A DNA stretch of 64,000 bases from Flavobacterium cheniae (GTDB lineage Bacteria > Bacteroidota > Bacteroidia > Flavobacteriales > Flavobacteriaceae), in contig NZ_SNZC01000002.1 of the NCBI RefSeq assembly GCF_004363695.1, positions 496,001 to 560,000 of the forward strand. The letters are read 5' to 3'. Positions 52,099 through 62,022 of the stretch are shown here, in pieces. The stretch's first letter is position 1; every line of letters starts with the position of its first letter. A program made the position numbers and the translations under genes. The notes below the pieces were generated by a model. It saw nothing but the letters and a program-made list of their open reading frames with translations, made no database searches and was not told where the DNA came from.

Positions 52099-52614
52099 AT
52101 GAAAAGTAATTATAATTATAAATTTTACGGTGATCTTAATTTATACTATAGGCATAAATATATCACGGGATTATTATTGTTAATTGTATTTATTTTTATG
52201 CCTATATCTATTATTTATGGCATATTTGGATTTTTAATTTCTTTTATTTTAGTCATTTCAACTTTGATATTTATTCTAAATAAATTCAATCATGAAAATA
52301 ATCTAATTCTATTTACAGACGAACAAATTATTCATCTTAAAAAAGATTTTATTTCCGAAATAAAATACGAAGATGTTAGGAAAATTGAACGTATTTATCA
52401 ACCAAAAGGCCTTACGATACATGAACTTAAAACTAACAATCAAACTTTTAAATTTAATATTTCAATTAAAGTAAATACCATTTTTCCTTATAGTTCTTTC
52501 TATGAATTAATACTAAATAAGAATAAAAACATTGAAATAATTGAAATCGTATTTTGTGATAAACATAAATATTTTTTACATCATGGAGAAGTTAGAAAAA
52601 TACAAATTGATTAA
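52099..52614 (+). CDS. Small membrane protein, unknown
   Basis: The 171-residue protein has two adjacent hydrophobic helices (about residues 20-60) and a C-terminal domain of about 100 residues with strand-like PH-domain character (ILFTDEQIIHLKKDFISEIKYEDVRKIERIY). No family was recognised. It starts 3 bases after the SpmAB-like stop, so it is probably co-transcribed. Confidence 0.7.
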   Translation: MKSNYNYKFYGDLNLYYRHKYITGLLLLIVFIFMPISIIYGIFGFLISFILVISTLIFILNKFNHENNLILFTDEQIIHLKKDFISEIKYEDVRKIERIYQPKGLTIHELKTNNQTFKFNISIKVNTIFPYSSFYELILNKNKNIEIIEIVFCDKHKYFLHHGEVRKIQID

Positions 52615-52666
52615 ATCTATATAACAAATAACCAAAATTCATTTTTCCATTCCCATCAAAAATCCG

Positions 52667-52674
52667 TAACTTTA
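52667..52674 (+). promoter_or_regulatory. Probable -7 element for the fumarase gene
   Basis: TAACTTTA followed by C, one mismatch from TAnnTTTG, about 20 bases before the ATG at 52695. Confidence 0.35.
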
Positions 52675-52694
52675 CCTTTCAAAACATACACACA

Positions 52695-54296
52695 ATGGAC
52701 TTTTTATATCAAGACCCGTATCCAATTTTAAAAGACGATACACACTACAAAAAATTAACTTCCGATTACGTAAAAGTAGAGCAACTTGGCGATAGAGAAA
52801 TCTTAGTGGTGGATCCAAAAGGATTAGAATTACTAGCACAAGAAGCAATGGACGACGTTTCATTTATGTTGCGTTCGGCACATTTACAAAAACTAAGAAA
52901 CATTATCGAAGACCCAGAAGCAACAGACAACGATCGTTTTGTGGCTTATAATTTATTACAAAATGCTGCGGTGGCTGTGGAAGGTCAATTGCCTTCTTGC
53001 CAAGATACTGGAACAGCAATTGTAGTTGCCAAAAAAGGTGAAAACGTTTACACAGGCGTGGAAGATGGTGAATGGTTATCCAAAGGAATTTACAATACAT
53101 ACCAAAATAAAAATCTTCGCTACTCGCAAATTGTTCCGATTTCGATGTTTGAAGAAAAAAACTCAGGTTCGAATCTTCCTGCTCAAATTGATATTTATGC
53201 TAAAAAAGGAAGTTCGTATGAATTCTTATTTTTAACAAAAGGTGGCGGTTCGGCAAACAAAACGTTTTTATATCAAAAGACAAAATCGTTGTTAAATGAA
53301 AAATCGTTAGACGAATTTGTTCGTGAGCGCATTATGGATTTAGGAACAGCGGCTTGTCCTCCGTATCACTTGGCTATCGTTATCGGTGGAACTTCTGCGG
53401 AAGCGAATTTAGCAGCCGTGAAAAAAGCATCAGCTGGATATTATGACAATTTACCAACTTCTGGAAATATGTCAGGTCAAGCATTTCGCGATTTAGAGTG
53501 GGAAAAAAGAGTACAAATTATTTGTCAAGAAAGTCAAATTGGAGCACAATTTGGTGGAAAATATTTAACACATGATGTGCGTGTGATTCGTTTACCACGT
53601 CATGCTGCATCTTGCCCTGTTGGAATGGGAGTTTCTTGTTCAGCTGATAGAAATATCAAAGGAAAAATCACGAAAGACGGAATTTTCTTAGAACAATTAG
53701 AAACCAATCCAGGTCAGTTTTTACCAACATCAGCTCCACATTTAGAGCCAGCGGTAGAAGTTGATTTAAACAAACCAATGGCTGAAATTTTAGCAGAATT
53801 ATCAAAATACCCAATCAAAACACGTTTGAAATTAAACGGAACGTTGATTGTAGCTCGTGATATTGCACATGCAAAAATCAAAGAATTGTTAGACGCTGGA
53901 AAACCAATGCCAGAATATTTCAAAAATCACCCAGTATATTACGCTGGACCAGCAAAAACCCCAGATGGAATGCCTTCAGGAAGTTTTGGACCAACAACCG
54001 CAGGAAGAATGGACGTTTATGTAGACGAATTCCAAGCCGCTGGCGGAAGCATGATTATGTTAGCAAAAGGAAATCGTTCTAAACAAGTTATGGATGCTTG
54101 CAACAAATATGGTGGATTCTATTTAGGTTCGATTGGTGGACCTGCTGCTATTTTAGCGAAAGAAAACATCTTAGCTGTTGAAGTAGTGGATTTTGAAGAA
54201 TTAGGAATGGAAGCCGTTCGTAAAATTACCGTGAAAGATTTCCCAGCATTTATTATTACGGATGACAAAGGAAATGATTTTTTTATGAATCTTTAG
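52695..54296 (+). CDS. Class I fumarate hydratase (iron-sulfur)
   Basis: The 533-residue enzyme is of the FumA/FumB type that uses a [4Fe-4S] cluster. Cluster-ligand regions are visible: [31 protein letters not shown] and [14 protein letters not shown]. The C-terminal domain carries [26 protein letters not shown]. It interconverts fumarate and malate in the TCA cycle in the cytoplasm. Class I enzymes are O2-sensitive compared with FumC. Related tartrate dehydratases share the fold, but the single-chain length favours fumarase. Confidence 0.94.
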   Translation: MDFLYQDPYPILKDDTHYKKLTSDYVKVEQLGDREILVVDPKGLELLAQEAMDDVSFMLRSAHLQKLRNIIEDPEATDNDRFVAYNLLQNAAVAVEGQLPSCQDTGTAIVVAKKGENVYTGVEDGEWLSKGIYNTYQNKNLRYSQIVPISMFEEKNSGSNLPAQIDIYAKKGSSYEFLFLTKGGGSANKTFLYQKTKSLLNEKSLDEFVRERIMDLGTAACPPYHLAIVIGGTSAEANLAAVKKASAGYYDNLPTSGNMSGQAFRDLEWEKRVQIICQESQIGAQFGGKYLTHDVRVIRLPRHAASCPVGMGVSCSADRNIKGKITKDGIFLEQLETNPGQFLPTSAPHLEPAVEVDLNKPMAEILAELSKYPIKTRLKLNGTLIVARDIAHAKIKELLDAGKPMPEYFKNHPVYYAGPAKTPDGMPSGSFGPTTAGRMDVYVDEFQAAGGSMIMLAKGNRSKQVMDACNKYGGFYLGSIGGPAAILAKENILAVEVVDFEELGMEAVRKITVKDFPAFIITDDKGNDFFMNL

Positions 54297-54330
54297 TCTT
54301 AGAACAAAGAGAATAGACGCAAGAAAAAAG

Positions 54331-54366
54331 AAACCTGTGAGTTGAAAGACTTACAGGTTTTTTTAT
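54331..54366. terminator. Terminator between the fumarase gene and a membrane-protein gene
   Basis: AAACCTGT (54331-54338) pairs with ACAGGTTT (54353-54360), with AGT/ACT pairing inside the loop and a T run after. The AAACCTG / CAGGTTT core recurs in the hairpin at 56447. Confidence 0.8.
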
Positions 54367-54800
54367 TTGAAATAGGATTCTAATACAGTTATTGATTTTT
54401 TGACTTTACTATCAAATATGAATTTCAGAATTAAGAGAAACCCAATCAAAAATGGAAAAAACAACAATACTTGTTTCTCTTGAATTTTCGTATAAATAAA
54501 CACAATAAAAAGAGGTTCGACTAATATTATAAACCACAATACTTTTTTCATTATCGAACTTAAATCAAACACTAAGTCGATTTGATTGCCGTGAATTTTT
54601 CCTGTAATTTCTGGTCGAAATTGATTTCTTGGTCCGAAATCAAATGTAGGTTTAATATTAATTTCTCCATTTAAATTTACACTTCCTTCAAAATCGAATT
54701 TAGAATTGTCTCGATGAAAATTTTCAACCTTATTTTGAAGAATTGCAATGATTTCTTCTTTTGAAAGTAAGGTTTTTATAGTGTGAGTTTTTTTGAACAT
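54363..54800 (-). CDS. Small membrane protein, unknown
   Basis: The 145-residue protein has an N-terminal soluble part with strand pattern (KFDFEGSVNLNGEINIKPTF) and two hydrophobic segments at about residues 89-108 and 110-130. No family was recognised. Its start codon overlaps the last base of the preceding gene, so both are translated from one mRNA behind the methyltransferase gene. Confidence 0.65.
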   Translation of the reverse strand: MFKKTHTIKTLLSKEEIIAILQNKVENFHRDNSKFDFEGSVNLNGEINIKPTFDFGPRNQFRPEITGKIHGNQIDLVFDLSSIMKKVLWFIILVEPLFIVFIYTKIQEKQVLLFFPFLIGFLLILKFIFDSKVKKSITVLESYFK

Positions 54801-55258
54801 TATTCAGTAATTTTTACTTCAATTATGCTGTCTTCTAACTTTTTATTTTTTATATCAAATTTAATTTCATTGGGGCTTTTAATCATTTCATCATTGTTTT
54901 TATCAATGACTTTAAATTCAATTTCATTTACATCAATATTTTCTTCTTTTGGTTTATACTTTTGCTCTAATACATAAATTGAAAAGAATAACACTATAAA
55001 AATAAGTGGAAAACAATTTATAAGATAAAATAAATTAAAAACGACTTCTTTGAAGTTTTTAGATTTTAATTCAATATATCTACTGATTCCGATAAAAAAT
55101 AATAAAAAATAAAAAATTAAAATAAAAACTGTTGCCTCTATTACCCCAAAAAAAATAAAACTCAATATGATTAATTGAAAAATAAAACTTAATAATGCAA
55201 CAAATCTAATACTTGTCGAAAGTTTGTGTTTTAACCGATCAAATAAATTCATAACCAA
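54800..55258 (-). CDS. Small membrane protein, unknown
   Basis: The 152-residue protein has about three hydrophobic helices in its first 100 residues, then a hydrophilic Lys/Glu-rich tail ending in KLEDSIIEVKITE. No family was recognised. It lies 3 bases after the methyltransferase stop and overlaps the next gene by one base. Confidence 0.65.
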   Translation of the reverse strand: MVMNLFDRLKHKLSTSIRFVALLSFIFQLIILSFIFFGVIEATVFILIFYFLLFFIGISRYIELKSKNFKEVVFNLFYLINCFPLIFIVLFFSIYVLEQKYKPKEENIDVNEIEFKVIDKNNDEMIKSPNEIKFDIKNKKLEDSIIEVKITE

Positions 55259-55261
55259 AAA

Positions 55262-56428
55262 TTACTCCACAAACAAAACCAATCCTTTCAAATAATGCCC
55301 TTCTGGATGGTAAATGTTGGTTGGATGATCGGGTCCTTGTTCTAATTTGTGTAAAACTCGGATGTTTCTTCCGGTTTCTATGGCTGCTGCGGCTACGGTA
55401 TTATAGAATAAAACATCGTCAATTACTTGTGAGCAAGAGAACGTGAATAAAATTCCGTTGGGTGCTAAGGCTTTTAATCCTGCAATGTTTAAACGTTTGT
55501 AGGCTTGTGTTGCGGTGTGTTTACTTTTGATGCTTTTCGCGAAAGCTGGCGGGTCTAATACGATGACATCATATTGTTGCGTGTGTTCTTTCATGAAGTT
55601 GAACACGTCGTCAGCTACAGCTTTGTGATTGGCGTTTGGGAAATTTAATTCCATATTACTAGCTGCTAAGTCCACAGCTTTTTGAGAAATATCTACCGAG
55701 GTAACTAATTCGGCTCCGGCACTCATGGCATAAATGGAAAATCCTCCTGTGTAACAAAACGTGTTTAGTACTTTTTTGCCCTTTGAGAATTCGCCTAATA
55801 ATTTTCGATTTTCGCGTTGGTCTAAGAAGAAACCTGTTTTTTGTCCTTCTACCCAATTTACAGAAAACAAAATGTTGTTCTCTTTGGCAACTGCTTCTGC
55901 TTTGTTTCCAAATAAGAAATAATCGGTTCCTGTATTCGGTAATGTTCCCGAACTTTTGCAATAAATGGTTTCGCAATAGTCTGGAAAATTCGATTTTATG
56001 GCTTCGGCAATTTGCTCCATTTGAAGAAAAACTCCTGTTGAATGCGCTTGAATTACCCAATTTTTATCGTAATAATCAATAATTAATCCCGAAATTCCAT
56101 CGCCTTCTCCGTGAATTACTCGGAACGCATTGGTAACTTCAAAATCTAATAATTGTGTGCGTAAATACCAAGCTGATTGTAGTTTGGCTGCCCAAAAGTT
56201 CTCAGAGAAAGTCTCTTCGCCGAAAGTCAAAATACGAACTACGATACTTCCTTTATCACTGAAATATCCGGTTCCTAAATGATTGTTTTTCGAATCAACT
56301 ACATCTACCATTTCGCCGTCGTTTATTTCACGACTTACGCCATAAACCGCACCACTGAAAATCCAAGGGTGACGACGTTGAATAGATTTTTCTTTACCTG
56401 ATTTTAGAATTACTTTTGGTAAGCTCAT
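55262..56428 (-). CDS. Class I rRNA methyltransferase, RlmI-like
   Basis: The 388-residue protein has an N-terminal PUA domain (RRHPWIFSGAVYG), an RlmI/RlmKL-type linker WVEGQKTGFFLDQREN, and a Rossmann SAM-binding domain with VLNTFCYTGGFSIYA and the catalytic VLDPPAFAKS. E. coli RlmI makes m5C1962 in 23S rRNA. The Cys in FSCSQVIDD fits a C5-cytosine methyltransferase. It heads a small leftward operon with two membrane-protein genes. Confidence 0.9.
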   Translation of the reverse strand: MSLPKVILKSGKEKSIQRRHPWIFSGAVYGVSREINDGEMVDVVDSKNNHLGTGYFSDKGSIVVRILTFGEETFSENFWAAKLQSAWYLRTQLLDFEVTNAFRVIHGEGDGISGLIIDYYDKNWVIQAHSTGVFLQMEQIAEAIKSNFPDYCETIYCKSSGTLPNTGTDYFLFGNKAEAVAKENNILFSVNWVEGQKTGFFLDQRENRKLLGEFSKGKKVLNTFCYTGGFSIYAMSAGAELVTSVDISQKAVDLAASNMELNFPNANHKAVADDVFNFMKEHTQQYDVIVLDPPAFAKSIKSKHTATQAYKRLNIAGLKALAPNGILFTFSCSQVIDDVLFYNTVAAAAIETGRNIRVLHKLEQGPDHPTNIYHPEGHYLKGLVLFVE

Positions 56429-56441
56429 TTTCTTTAAAATA

Positions 56442-56479
56442 TATAAAAACCTGACAGGTTAGAGTAACCTATCAGGTTT
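56442..56479 (-). terminator. Terminator of the CoA-transferase genes, repeat-like hairpin
   Basis: A 15-bp stem with one G-T pair (56447-56461 with 56465-56479, AAACCTGACAGGTTA type) and a 3-base loop, followed on the minus strand by TTTT. The stem itself contains AACCTGACAGGTT, an inner palindrome. Confidence 0.85.
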
Positions 56480-56499
56480 AAAATTATAAACTCTTTTTA

Positions 56500-57156
56500 T
56501 TAATCGATTTTCATTTCCGGAATTTCTCCTTCAATGATTAAATCGGCTTCAGTTGCTTTGATAATATCTTCTACTGAAACACCTGGCGCGCGTTCTAACA
56601 ATTTAAAACCTTTTGGTGTGATTTCTAAAACGGCTAATTCCGTAACAACTTTTTTCACACAACCAACACCGGTTAATGGAAGCGTACATTTTTTAAGAAT
56701 TTTTGATTCTCCAGCTTTGTTTACGTGCATCATAGCTACGATAATATTTTCTGCTGAAGCTACTAAATCCATAGCGCCACCCATTCCTTTTACCATTTTT
56801 CCTGGGATTTTCCAGTTGGCAATATCTCCGTTTTCAGAAACTTCCATCGCACCTAAAATAGTTAAATCTACTTTTTGCGCACGAATCATTCCGAAACTAA
56901 ACGCAGAATCAAAGAAACTTGCTCCTGGCAAAGTGGTAATCGTTTGTTTTCCTGCGTTGATGATGTCAGCATCTTCTTCTCCTTCAAAAGGAAATGGACC
57001 CATTCCTAAAACTCCATTTTCCGATTGAAATTCAACTGAAATATCGGTACGAACGTAATTGGCAACTAAAGTTGGAATTCCGATTCCTAAGTTTACATAG
57101 TAACCGTCTTTTACTTCTTGTGCTATTCTTTTTGCTATATCTTCTTTTGATAACAT
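56500..57156 (-). CDS. 3-oxoacid (acetoacetyl/succinyl) CoA-transferase subunit B
   Basis: The 218-residue protein carries the catalytic-Glu motif of SCOT/AtoA-type beta subunits, SENGVLGMGP (Glu at about residue 45), plus KMVKGMGGAMDLV. With the A subunit encoded upstream it moves CoA between succinyl-CoA and acetoacetate or a similar 3-oxoacid, in ketone body or branched-chain catabolism. The gap to the A gene is 39 bases. A hairpin terminator follows. Confidence 0.93.
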   Translation of the reverse strand: MLSKEDIAKRIAQEVKDGYYVNLGIGIPTLVANYVRTDISVEFQSENGVLGMGPFPFEGEEDADIINAGKQTITTLPGASFFDSAFSFGMIRAQKVDLTILGAMEVSENGDIANWKIPGKMVKGMGGAMDLVASAENIIVAMMHVNKAGESKILKKCTLPLTGVGCVKKVVTELAVLEITPKGFKLLERAPGVSVEDIIKATEADLIIEGEIPEMKID

Positions 57157-57195
57157 AATTCTTTCTTTTACTGAACACTAAAAACTGAACACTGT

Positions 57196-57894
57196 TTACT
57201 TTTGACGAACTGTGCGTTGCTCAATTCTTTTTTCAAACTTCTCTCCTTGGAAAATACGGTTGACCATAATTCCTGGGATGTGAATTTCGTTAGGATTTAA
57301 AGTTCCTGCTGGTACTAATTCTTCAACCTCAGCAATAGTGATTTTTGCAGCACCTGCCATACAAGCGTTGAAATTACGAGCTGTTCCTTTGAAAATAAGG
57401 TTTCCTGCTTCGTCACCTTTCCATGCTTTTACGATAGAAAAATCAGCTTTGTAAGCCAATTCCATCACGTGCATTTTTCCGTTGAATTCACGTGTTTCTT
57501 TTCCTTCAGCAACTTCCGTTCCGAAACCTGCTGGAGTAAAGAATGCTGGAATTCCGGCTTGAGCAGCACGACATTTTTCAGCTAAAGTTCCTTGTGGTGT
57601 TAATTCTACATCTAATTCTCCTGAAAGCATTTGACGTTCAAATTCAGCGTTTTCTCCCACATAAGAAGAAATCATTTTTTTGATTTGACGTTTTTGTAAT
57701 AGTAATCCCAATCCGAAATCATCCACACCTGCATTGTTTGAAATACAAGTTAGATTGGTTACATTTTTATTTACTAATTCAGCAATACTGTTTTCGGGAA
57801 TACCACAAAGACCAAAACCACCTAACATGATGGTTTGTCCGTCTTGAATTCCTTCCAACGCTTCTTTAACGTTATTAACTTTTCTAGAAATCAT
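57196..57894 (-). CDS. 3-oxoacid CoA-transferase subunit A
   Basis: The 232-residue alpha subunit has the glycine loop typical of CoA transferases ([12 protein letters not shown]), [16 protein letters not shown] and [19 protein letters not shown]. It pairs with the B subunit encoded downstream. PBP1A is encoded 18 bases upstream in the same direction, so read-through is possible. Confidence 0.93.
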   Translation of the reverse strand: MISRKVNNVKEALEGIQDGQTIMLGGFGLCGIPENSIAELVNKNVTNLTCISNNAGVDDFGLGLLLQKRQIKKMISSYVGENAEFERQMLSGELDVELTPQGTLAEKCRAAQAGIPAFFTPAGFGTEVAEGKETREFNGKMHVMELAYKADFSIVKAWKGDEAGNLIFKGTARNFNACMAGAAKITIAEVEELVPAGTLNPNEIHIPGIMVNRIFQGEKFEKRIEQRTVRQK

Positions 57895-57912
57895 ATTTTG
57901 GTTTGTTGTTGT

Positions 57913-60204
57913 TTATAATCCGAATTCGTCCATGTCTGGCTCGTCTGTTGGAACAGCTGTGGTATCAACTACTTTTTTAGGTGTCCAACAATCTACTTTT
58001 ATTTGTAAATCTTCTGGTTTTTCAAATGGCTCCTTAGACACATCTAAATAAGCGTCGTCATAACATTTCTTCATAAAAATACCCCAAATAGGAAGAGCTG
58101 TTGTAGCACCTTGACCCATATTTGTTGAACGAAAGTGCGCTGCTCTATCTTCATTTCCAACCCAAATTCCGGTTGCTAAATTAGGCACCATACCTATAAA
58201 CCAACCATCAGAATTGTTTTGAGAAGTTCCTGTTTTTCCTGCAATTGGATTTCCGAAACTATAATCATATTGAACAAATCCAACTCCTCCATAATTTAAT
58301 CTTGCACCTGTACCTGACTTTGTAACACCTTCCATTAATTTAACAACAGCATAAGCTACATCTTTATTAACGACGTCTTTTTGATAAGGAACAGGTTGAT
58401 CTATTACGACACCATTTTTATCTTCAATTTTAATAATAAACGTTGGCTTTACGTATACTCCTTGATTAGCGAAAGTACTCATAGCTCCAACCATCTCTTC
58501 AACTGTAATATCTACTGCGCCCAAAGCAATAGAAGGTTGAACAGGAATTTTGGATGTAACGCCTAATTCTTTAACCATATCTACTACTGCCTGAGGTCCT
58601 ACACGATCTATTAATTTAGCTGAAACAGTGTTTATTGAATTAGCTAATGCTTTTTGTAATGTTGTTGTACCCCTGTAATTACCATCTGAATTTTTTGGTG
58701 ACCAATCGGCATCGATTCCCCATTTTCCTTTTGGCATGGTGAAATAACTGTCGATAATAGAATCACAAGGCGACATTCCTAATTGTTCGATAGCAGTTGC
58801 GTATACAAAAGGTTTAAAAGTTGAGCCTACTTGTCTTGCTCCTTGACCCACGTGATCGTATTGGAAATATTTATAATTTACACCACCTACCCAAGCTTTG
58901 ATGTGACCGCTTCTTGGTTCCATAGCCATCATACCTGTTTGAAGCATATGTTTGTAGTAAATAATCGAATCTTTTGGTTTCATGATGGTGTCTTTTTCAC
59001 CTTCATACGTAAAGATTTTCATTTTTGCTGGCACATCAAAAGACTTAATAATTTCCTCTTTAGTTTTTCCATTCAAATCCATTTTTCTCCAACGCTCAGA
59101 ATTTTTCATGGCTTGGTTCATAATTTGTTGGGTTTGCTCTGGAGTAATATCAACAAAAGGAGCGTTTTCTTGGTCTTTCTTACCTTTAAAAAACTCTTTT
59201 TGAAGGTTTTTAAGATGTTCGTAAACCGCTTCCTCTGCATACTGTTGCATTTTTGAATCGATAGTCGTGTAAATTTTTAAACCATCGCGATACAAATCAT
59301 ATTCTGTTCCATCTGGTTTTAAATGATCTTTCACCCATTTCTTCATGTAATCTCTTAGATATTCTCTGAAATAAGTAGCACTTCCTTCGGAATGACTTTC
59401 AGGCTTGAAATCTAACTTGATAGGAAGTTTCTTTAATTCCTCTTTTTTTGATTCGGTAATTACACCATTTTTAACCATCTGACCTAAAACTGTATTTCTT
59501 CGGTCTAGAACCAATTTTGCTCTTTTTTTTCGGTTTGGATTATATAAAGATGGGTTTTTTAACATTCCGATGAATAAAGCCGATTCTTCTATTGTTAAAT
59601 CTTTTGGTTCTTTGTTCATGTAAATTTTAGCTGCCGAACGAATTCCAACAGCGCCATTCACAAAGTCAACTTGATTTAAATATAATGCAATAATTTCTTG
59701 CTTGGTATATTGACGCTCCAAACGAATAGCAATAATCCATTCTTTTACTTTTTGAATTACTCGGAATACGATGAATTTTGAACCTTCACCATGAAATAAA
59801 TTTTTTGCCAATTGTTGTGTAAGCGTACTGGCTCCACCGTCTTGAGCTAATTTTACCACTGCCCTCAATGTTCCTTTAGCGTCAATTCCTGAATGTTCAT
59901 AAAAACGTTCGTCTTCTGTTGCTACAAGTCCTTTTACTAAATGTTGTGGCAAATCTTCGTACTTAACAGGTGTTCTATTTTCTTTGTAAAATTTACCAAT
60001 GACTACTCCATCCGAAGAAATAATCTCGGTTGCTACATTAGAATCTGGATTTTCCAAATCGTCAAACGAGGGCATTTTTCCGAAAAATCCCCATGATGCA
60101 AAAAGGAATAATAAAATTACACCTAAAAATCCATAGGCAAATAATTGCCAAAATTTTCTTTTATACTCTGAAAAATCGTTTGTATTTGCTTTTTTGGTAG
60201 CCAT
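57913..60204 (-). CDS. Bifunctional penicillin-binding protein 1A-type peptidoglycan synthase
   Basis: The 763-residue protein has a cytoplasmic tail, one membrane helix (about residues 19-40), a GT51 glycosyltransferase domain with catalytic Glu in ATEDERFYEHSGID and the GGASTLTQQLAKN motif, and a transpeptidase domain with STFKPF (Ser-x-x-Lys), SIN (ANSINTVSA) and KTGTSQ. It polymerises and cross-links murein in the periplasm. gldH ends one base upstream, so PBP1A, GldH and RicT genes form one operon. Confidence 0.96.
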   Translation of the reverse strand: MATKKANTNDFSEYKRKFWQLFAYGFLGVILLFLFASWGFFGKMPSFDDLENPDSNVATEIISSDGVVIGKFYKENRTPVKYEDLPQHLVKGLVATEDERFYEHSGIDAKGTLRAVVKLAQDGGASTLTQQLAKNLFHGEGSKFIVFRVIQKVKEWIIAIRLERQYTKQEIIALYLNQVDFVNGAVGIRSAAKIYMNKEPKDLTIEESALFIGMLKNPSLYNPNRKKRAKLVLDRRNTVLGQMVKNGVITESKKEELKKLPIKLDFKPESHSEGSATYFREYLRDYMKKWVKDHLKPDGTEYDLYRDGLKIYTTIDSKMQQYAEEAVYEHLKNLQKEFFKGKKDQENAPFVDITPEQTQQIMNQAMKNSERWRKMDLNGKTKEEIIKSFDVPAKMKIFTYEGEKDTIMKPKDSIIYYKHMLQTGMMAMEPRSGHIKAWVGGVNYKYFQYDHVGQGARQVGSTFKPFVYATAIEQLGMSPCDSIIDSYFTMPKGKWGIDADWSPKNSDGNYRGTTTLQKALANSINTVSAKLIDRVGPQAVVDMVKELGVTSKIPVQPSIALGAVDITVEEMVGAMSTFANQGVYVKPTFIIKIEDKNGVVIDQPVPYQKDVVNKDVAYAVVKLMEGVTKSGTGARLNYGGVGFVQYDYSFGNPIAGKTGTSQNNSDGWFIGMVPNLATGIWVGNEDRAAHFRSTNMGQGATTALPIWGIFMKKCYDDAYLDVSKEPFEKPEDLQIKVDCWTPKKVVDTTAVPTDEPDMDEFGL

Positions 60205-60205
60205 A

Positions 60206-60703
60206 CTATTTTATTTTTTCAATTCTTAATCCTAGTTCTGTTATTCCTTTTAGTTCCGAAACACCATCTACTTTTCCAGTTTCTCTTACTGCCTGAACTA
60301 CTTCAACATTGTATTTTCCAGCTCTTTTAAATCTGAAATTTTCCAAATACCATAATTTACTTTCCTTCACATCTGAAAAACCTTCTCCTAATAACGTTCC
60401 ATCTGGATTAGCCATTTGGTATTCTAATGTATCTACTTTAAAAGTCGGTTTTTTACCTGGTTCTTTCATCGTTACAATCAAATACATGTTGTTGAACGGA
60501 TAATCGTTGTTGTTTCTCACATTTAAAAATAAATGATACGGATTTACCGTGTCTTTTTGTTCAAATGTAAAACGCAACGTGTCTGATTTTTTCCAAGAAC
60601 CGTCTAACTCTTTGTATTCGCTAAAAAATTGCTTTTCATCGCAAGAGAAAAAAAGCACAGCAAACAGCATTAACCCAATAAATTTAGTCTTTTTTAGGAG
60701 CAT
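60206..60703 (-). CDS. gldH: Gliding motility lipoprotein GldH
   Basis: The 165-residue lipoprotein has a lipobox ending AVLFFSC (Cys about residue 21) and the GldH body, including YHLFLNVRNNNDYPFNNMYL and the late FKRAGKYNVEVVQAVR. GldH is required for gliding in Flavobacterium johnsoniae; its biochemical role is not known. The frame continues upstream into the ricT gene, but the ATG at 60703 immediately before the lipoprotein signal is the start. The gene therefore overlaps the 3' end of ricT by 20 bases. Confidence 0.92.
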   Translation of the reverse strand: MLLKKTKFIGLMLFAVLFFSCDEKQFFSEYKELDGSWKKSDTLRFTFEQKDTVNPYHLFLNVRNNNDYPFNNMYLIVTMKEPGKKPTFKVDTLEYQMANPDGTLLGEGFSDVKESKLWYLENFRFKRAGKYNVEVVQAVRETGKVDGVSELKGITELGLRIEKIK

Positions 60704-61844
60704 TTTTGAAATTTGATGGTTTACGTTTTTTGTTTTTATTGTTATTCTTTTTCTTAGGTTGATCAAAACGTGTTAAACTATCTTGACCTACTACATTTTC
60801 GAATTTTTTCTCTACTTCTTGAACCGTTTCTACCACATAATCTTCCAAAGCCGCCACACGTTCTTTTTTCTTATTGATAGCTACAATTTCTTTCACTTTT
60901 GCTACTGGTAAAACCATCCATTGCGCTGGAGCATTTGCATAAGAGAACCACATAATTTCCTTGAAAATATCAATTTTCTGACAATATGCATCGCCTTTTT
61001 CGGTATACAATTTGGTTTCCATATCAGGCATATCTTTCAATGCATCCAAATAAGTGTCTAATTCGTAATTCAAACAACACTTTAGTTTTCCACATTGTCC
61101 TGCTAATTTTTGTGGATTTAACGACAACTGTTGGTAACGTGCTGCCGAAGTATTTACACTTCTAAAATCGGTTAACCAAGTAGAACAACACAATTCTCTT
61201 CCGCAAGAACCAATTCCACCTAAACGAGCTGCTTCCTGACGGAAACCTACTTGTTTCATTTCGATTCTGATTTTGAAATCTTGTGCAAATTCTTTAATTA
61301 ACTGACGAAAATCGACTCTGTCATTTGCGGTGTAATAAAACGTTGCTTTTGAACCATCACCTTGAAATTCTACATCAGAAATTTTCATTTCTAACTTCAA
61401 ATTAATAGCGATTTCACGAGCACGCATACGCACCGCTTCTTCTTTATTTCGAGCTTCTGTCCAAATATCGATATCACGTTGTGATGCTTTTCTATAGATT
61501 TTAGCTAATTCTTTGTCTGGATTATCGCCTTTCTTCTTCATTTGAATTTTAACCAATTCTCCTGTCAAAGTTACAATCCCAATATCGTGACCTGGAGAAG
61601 CCTCCGTAGCAACAATATCTCCAATAGCTAAAGTTAGCTTTTCTGTATTTCTGAAAAATTCTTTTCTTCCGTTTTTGAAACGGATTTCAGCCGCATCAAA
61701 AGGCGCCTGACCTCCTGGTAATGTCATGTTTGACAACCAATCAAAAACCGAAAGTTTGTTGCAGCTATCGGTGCCGCAAGTCCCATTATTATTACACCCC
61801 TTTGGTGCACCACCATCAGCGGTTGAACAGTTTGTACATGCCAT
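60684..61844 (-). CDS. RicT/YaaT-like PSP1-domain protein
   Basis: The 386-residue protein has an N-terminal Cys cluster (ACTNCS, GCNNNGTCGTDSC), a PSP1 domain in the middle (FYYTANDRVDFRQLIKEFA), the conserved GSCGRELCCS and GQCGKLKCCLNYE Cys motifs that bind an iron-sulfur cluster in the Ric complex, and a basic Lys/Asn tail after residue 345. In Bacillus RicT works with RicA and RicF in mRNA maturation; the partners are not in the window. It starts an operon with gldH and PBP1A. Confidence 0.9.
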   Translation of the reverse strand: MACTNCSTADGGAPKGCNNNGTCGTDSCNKLSVFDWLSNMTLPGGQAPFDAAEIRFKNGRKEFFRNTEKLTLAIGDIVATEASPGHDIGIVTLTGELVKIQMKKKGDNPDKELAKIYRKASQRDIDIWTEARNKEEAVRMRAREIAINLKLEMKISDVEFQGDGSKATFYYTANDRVDFRQLIKEFAQDFKIRIEMKQVGFRQEAARLGGIGSCGRELCCSTWLTDFRSVNTSAARYQQLSLNPQKLAGQCGKLKCCLNYELDTYLDALKDMPDMETKLYTEKGDAYCQKIDIFKEIMWFSYANAPAQWMVLPVAKVKEIVAINKKKERVAALEDYVVETVQEVEKKFENVVGQDSLTRFDQPKKKNNNKNKKRKPSNFKNAPKKD

Positions 61845-61902
61845 AATTTAAATATATAGTGATTGTCCTTAAGCGGACTACGTTTCAAAACGTTTTTGAG
61901 CG

Positions 61903-61935
61903 TAAAGATATTGATTTTTTATGGAAACTTTCAAA
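61903..61935 (-). promoter_or_regulatory. Promoter of the ricT-gldH-PBP1A operon
   Basis: On the minus strand TTTG (61935-61932), a 21-base spacer and TATCTTTA (61910-61903). The leader of about 60 bases before the ATG at 61844 contains small inverted repeats (GTCCTTAAGCGGAC and CGTTTTGAAACG) of unknown significance. Confidence 0.5.
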
Positions 61936-61961
61936 TTCAATCTTTTGAAGTTGCACAAAAA

Positions 61962-61995
61962 CAAAAAACCTATCTCATTATAAAACGAAATAGGT
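61962..61995 (-). terminator. Terminator after the ferredoxin gene
   Basis: A 9-bp stem (61968-61976 with 61987-61995, ACCTATTTC / GAGATAGGT on the minus strand, one G-T pair) and a T run. Confidence 0.8.
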
Positions 61996-62022
61996 CTTTA
62001 TATAGTATTGTAAACCAAAAAA

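Noticed and set aside
56534-57028. Long plus-strand frame (164 codons)
   Set aside because: It is antisense to the CoA-transferase B subunit, whose family motifs are clear on the minus strand.
61845-61902. Small inverted repeats in the ricT leader as a riboswitch
   Set aside because: The stems are only 4-5 bases and match no riboswitch class I can recognise.
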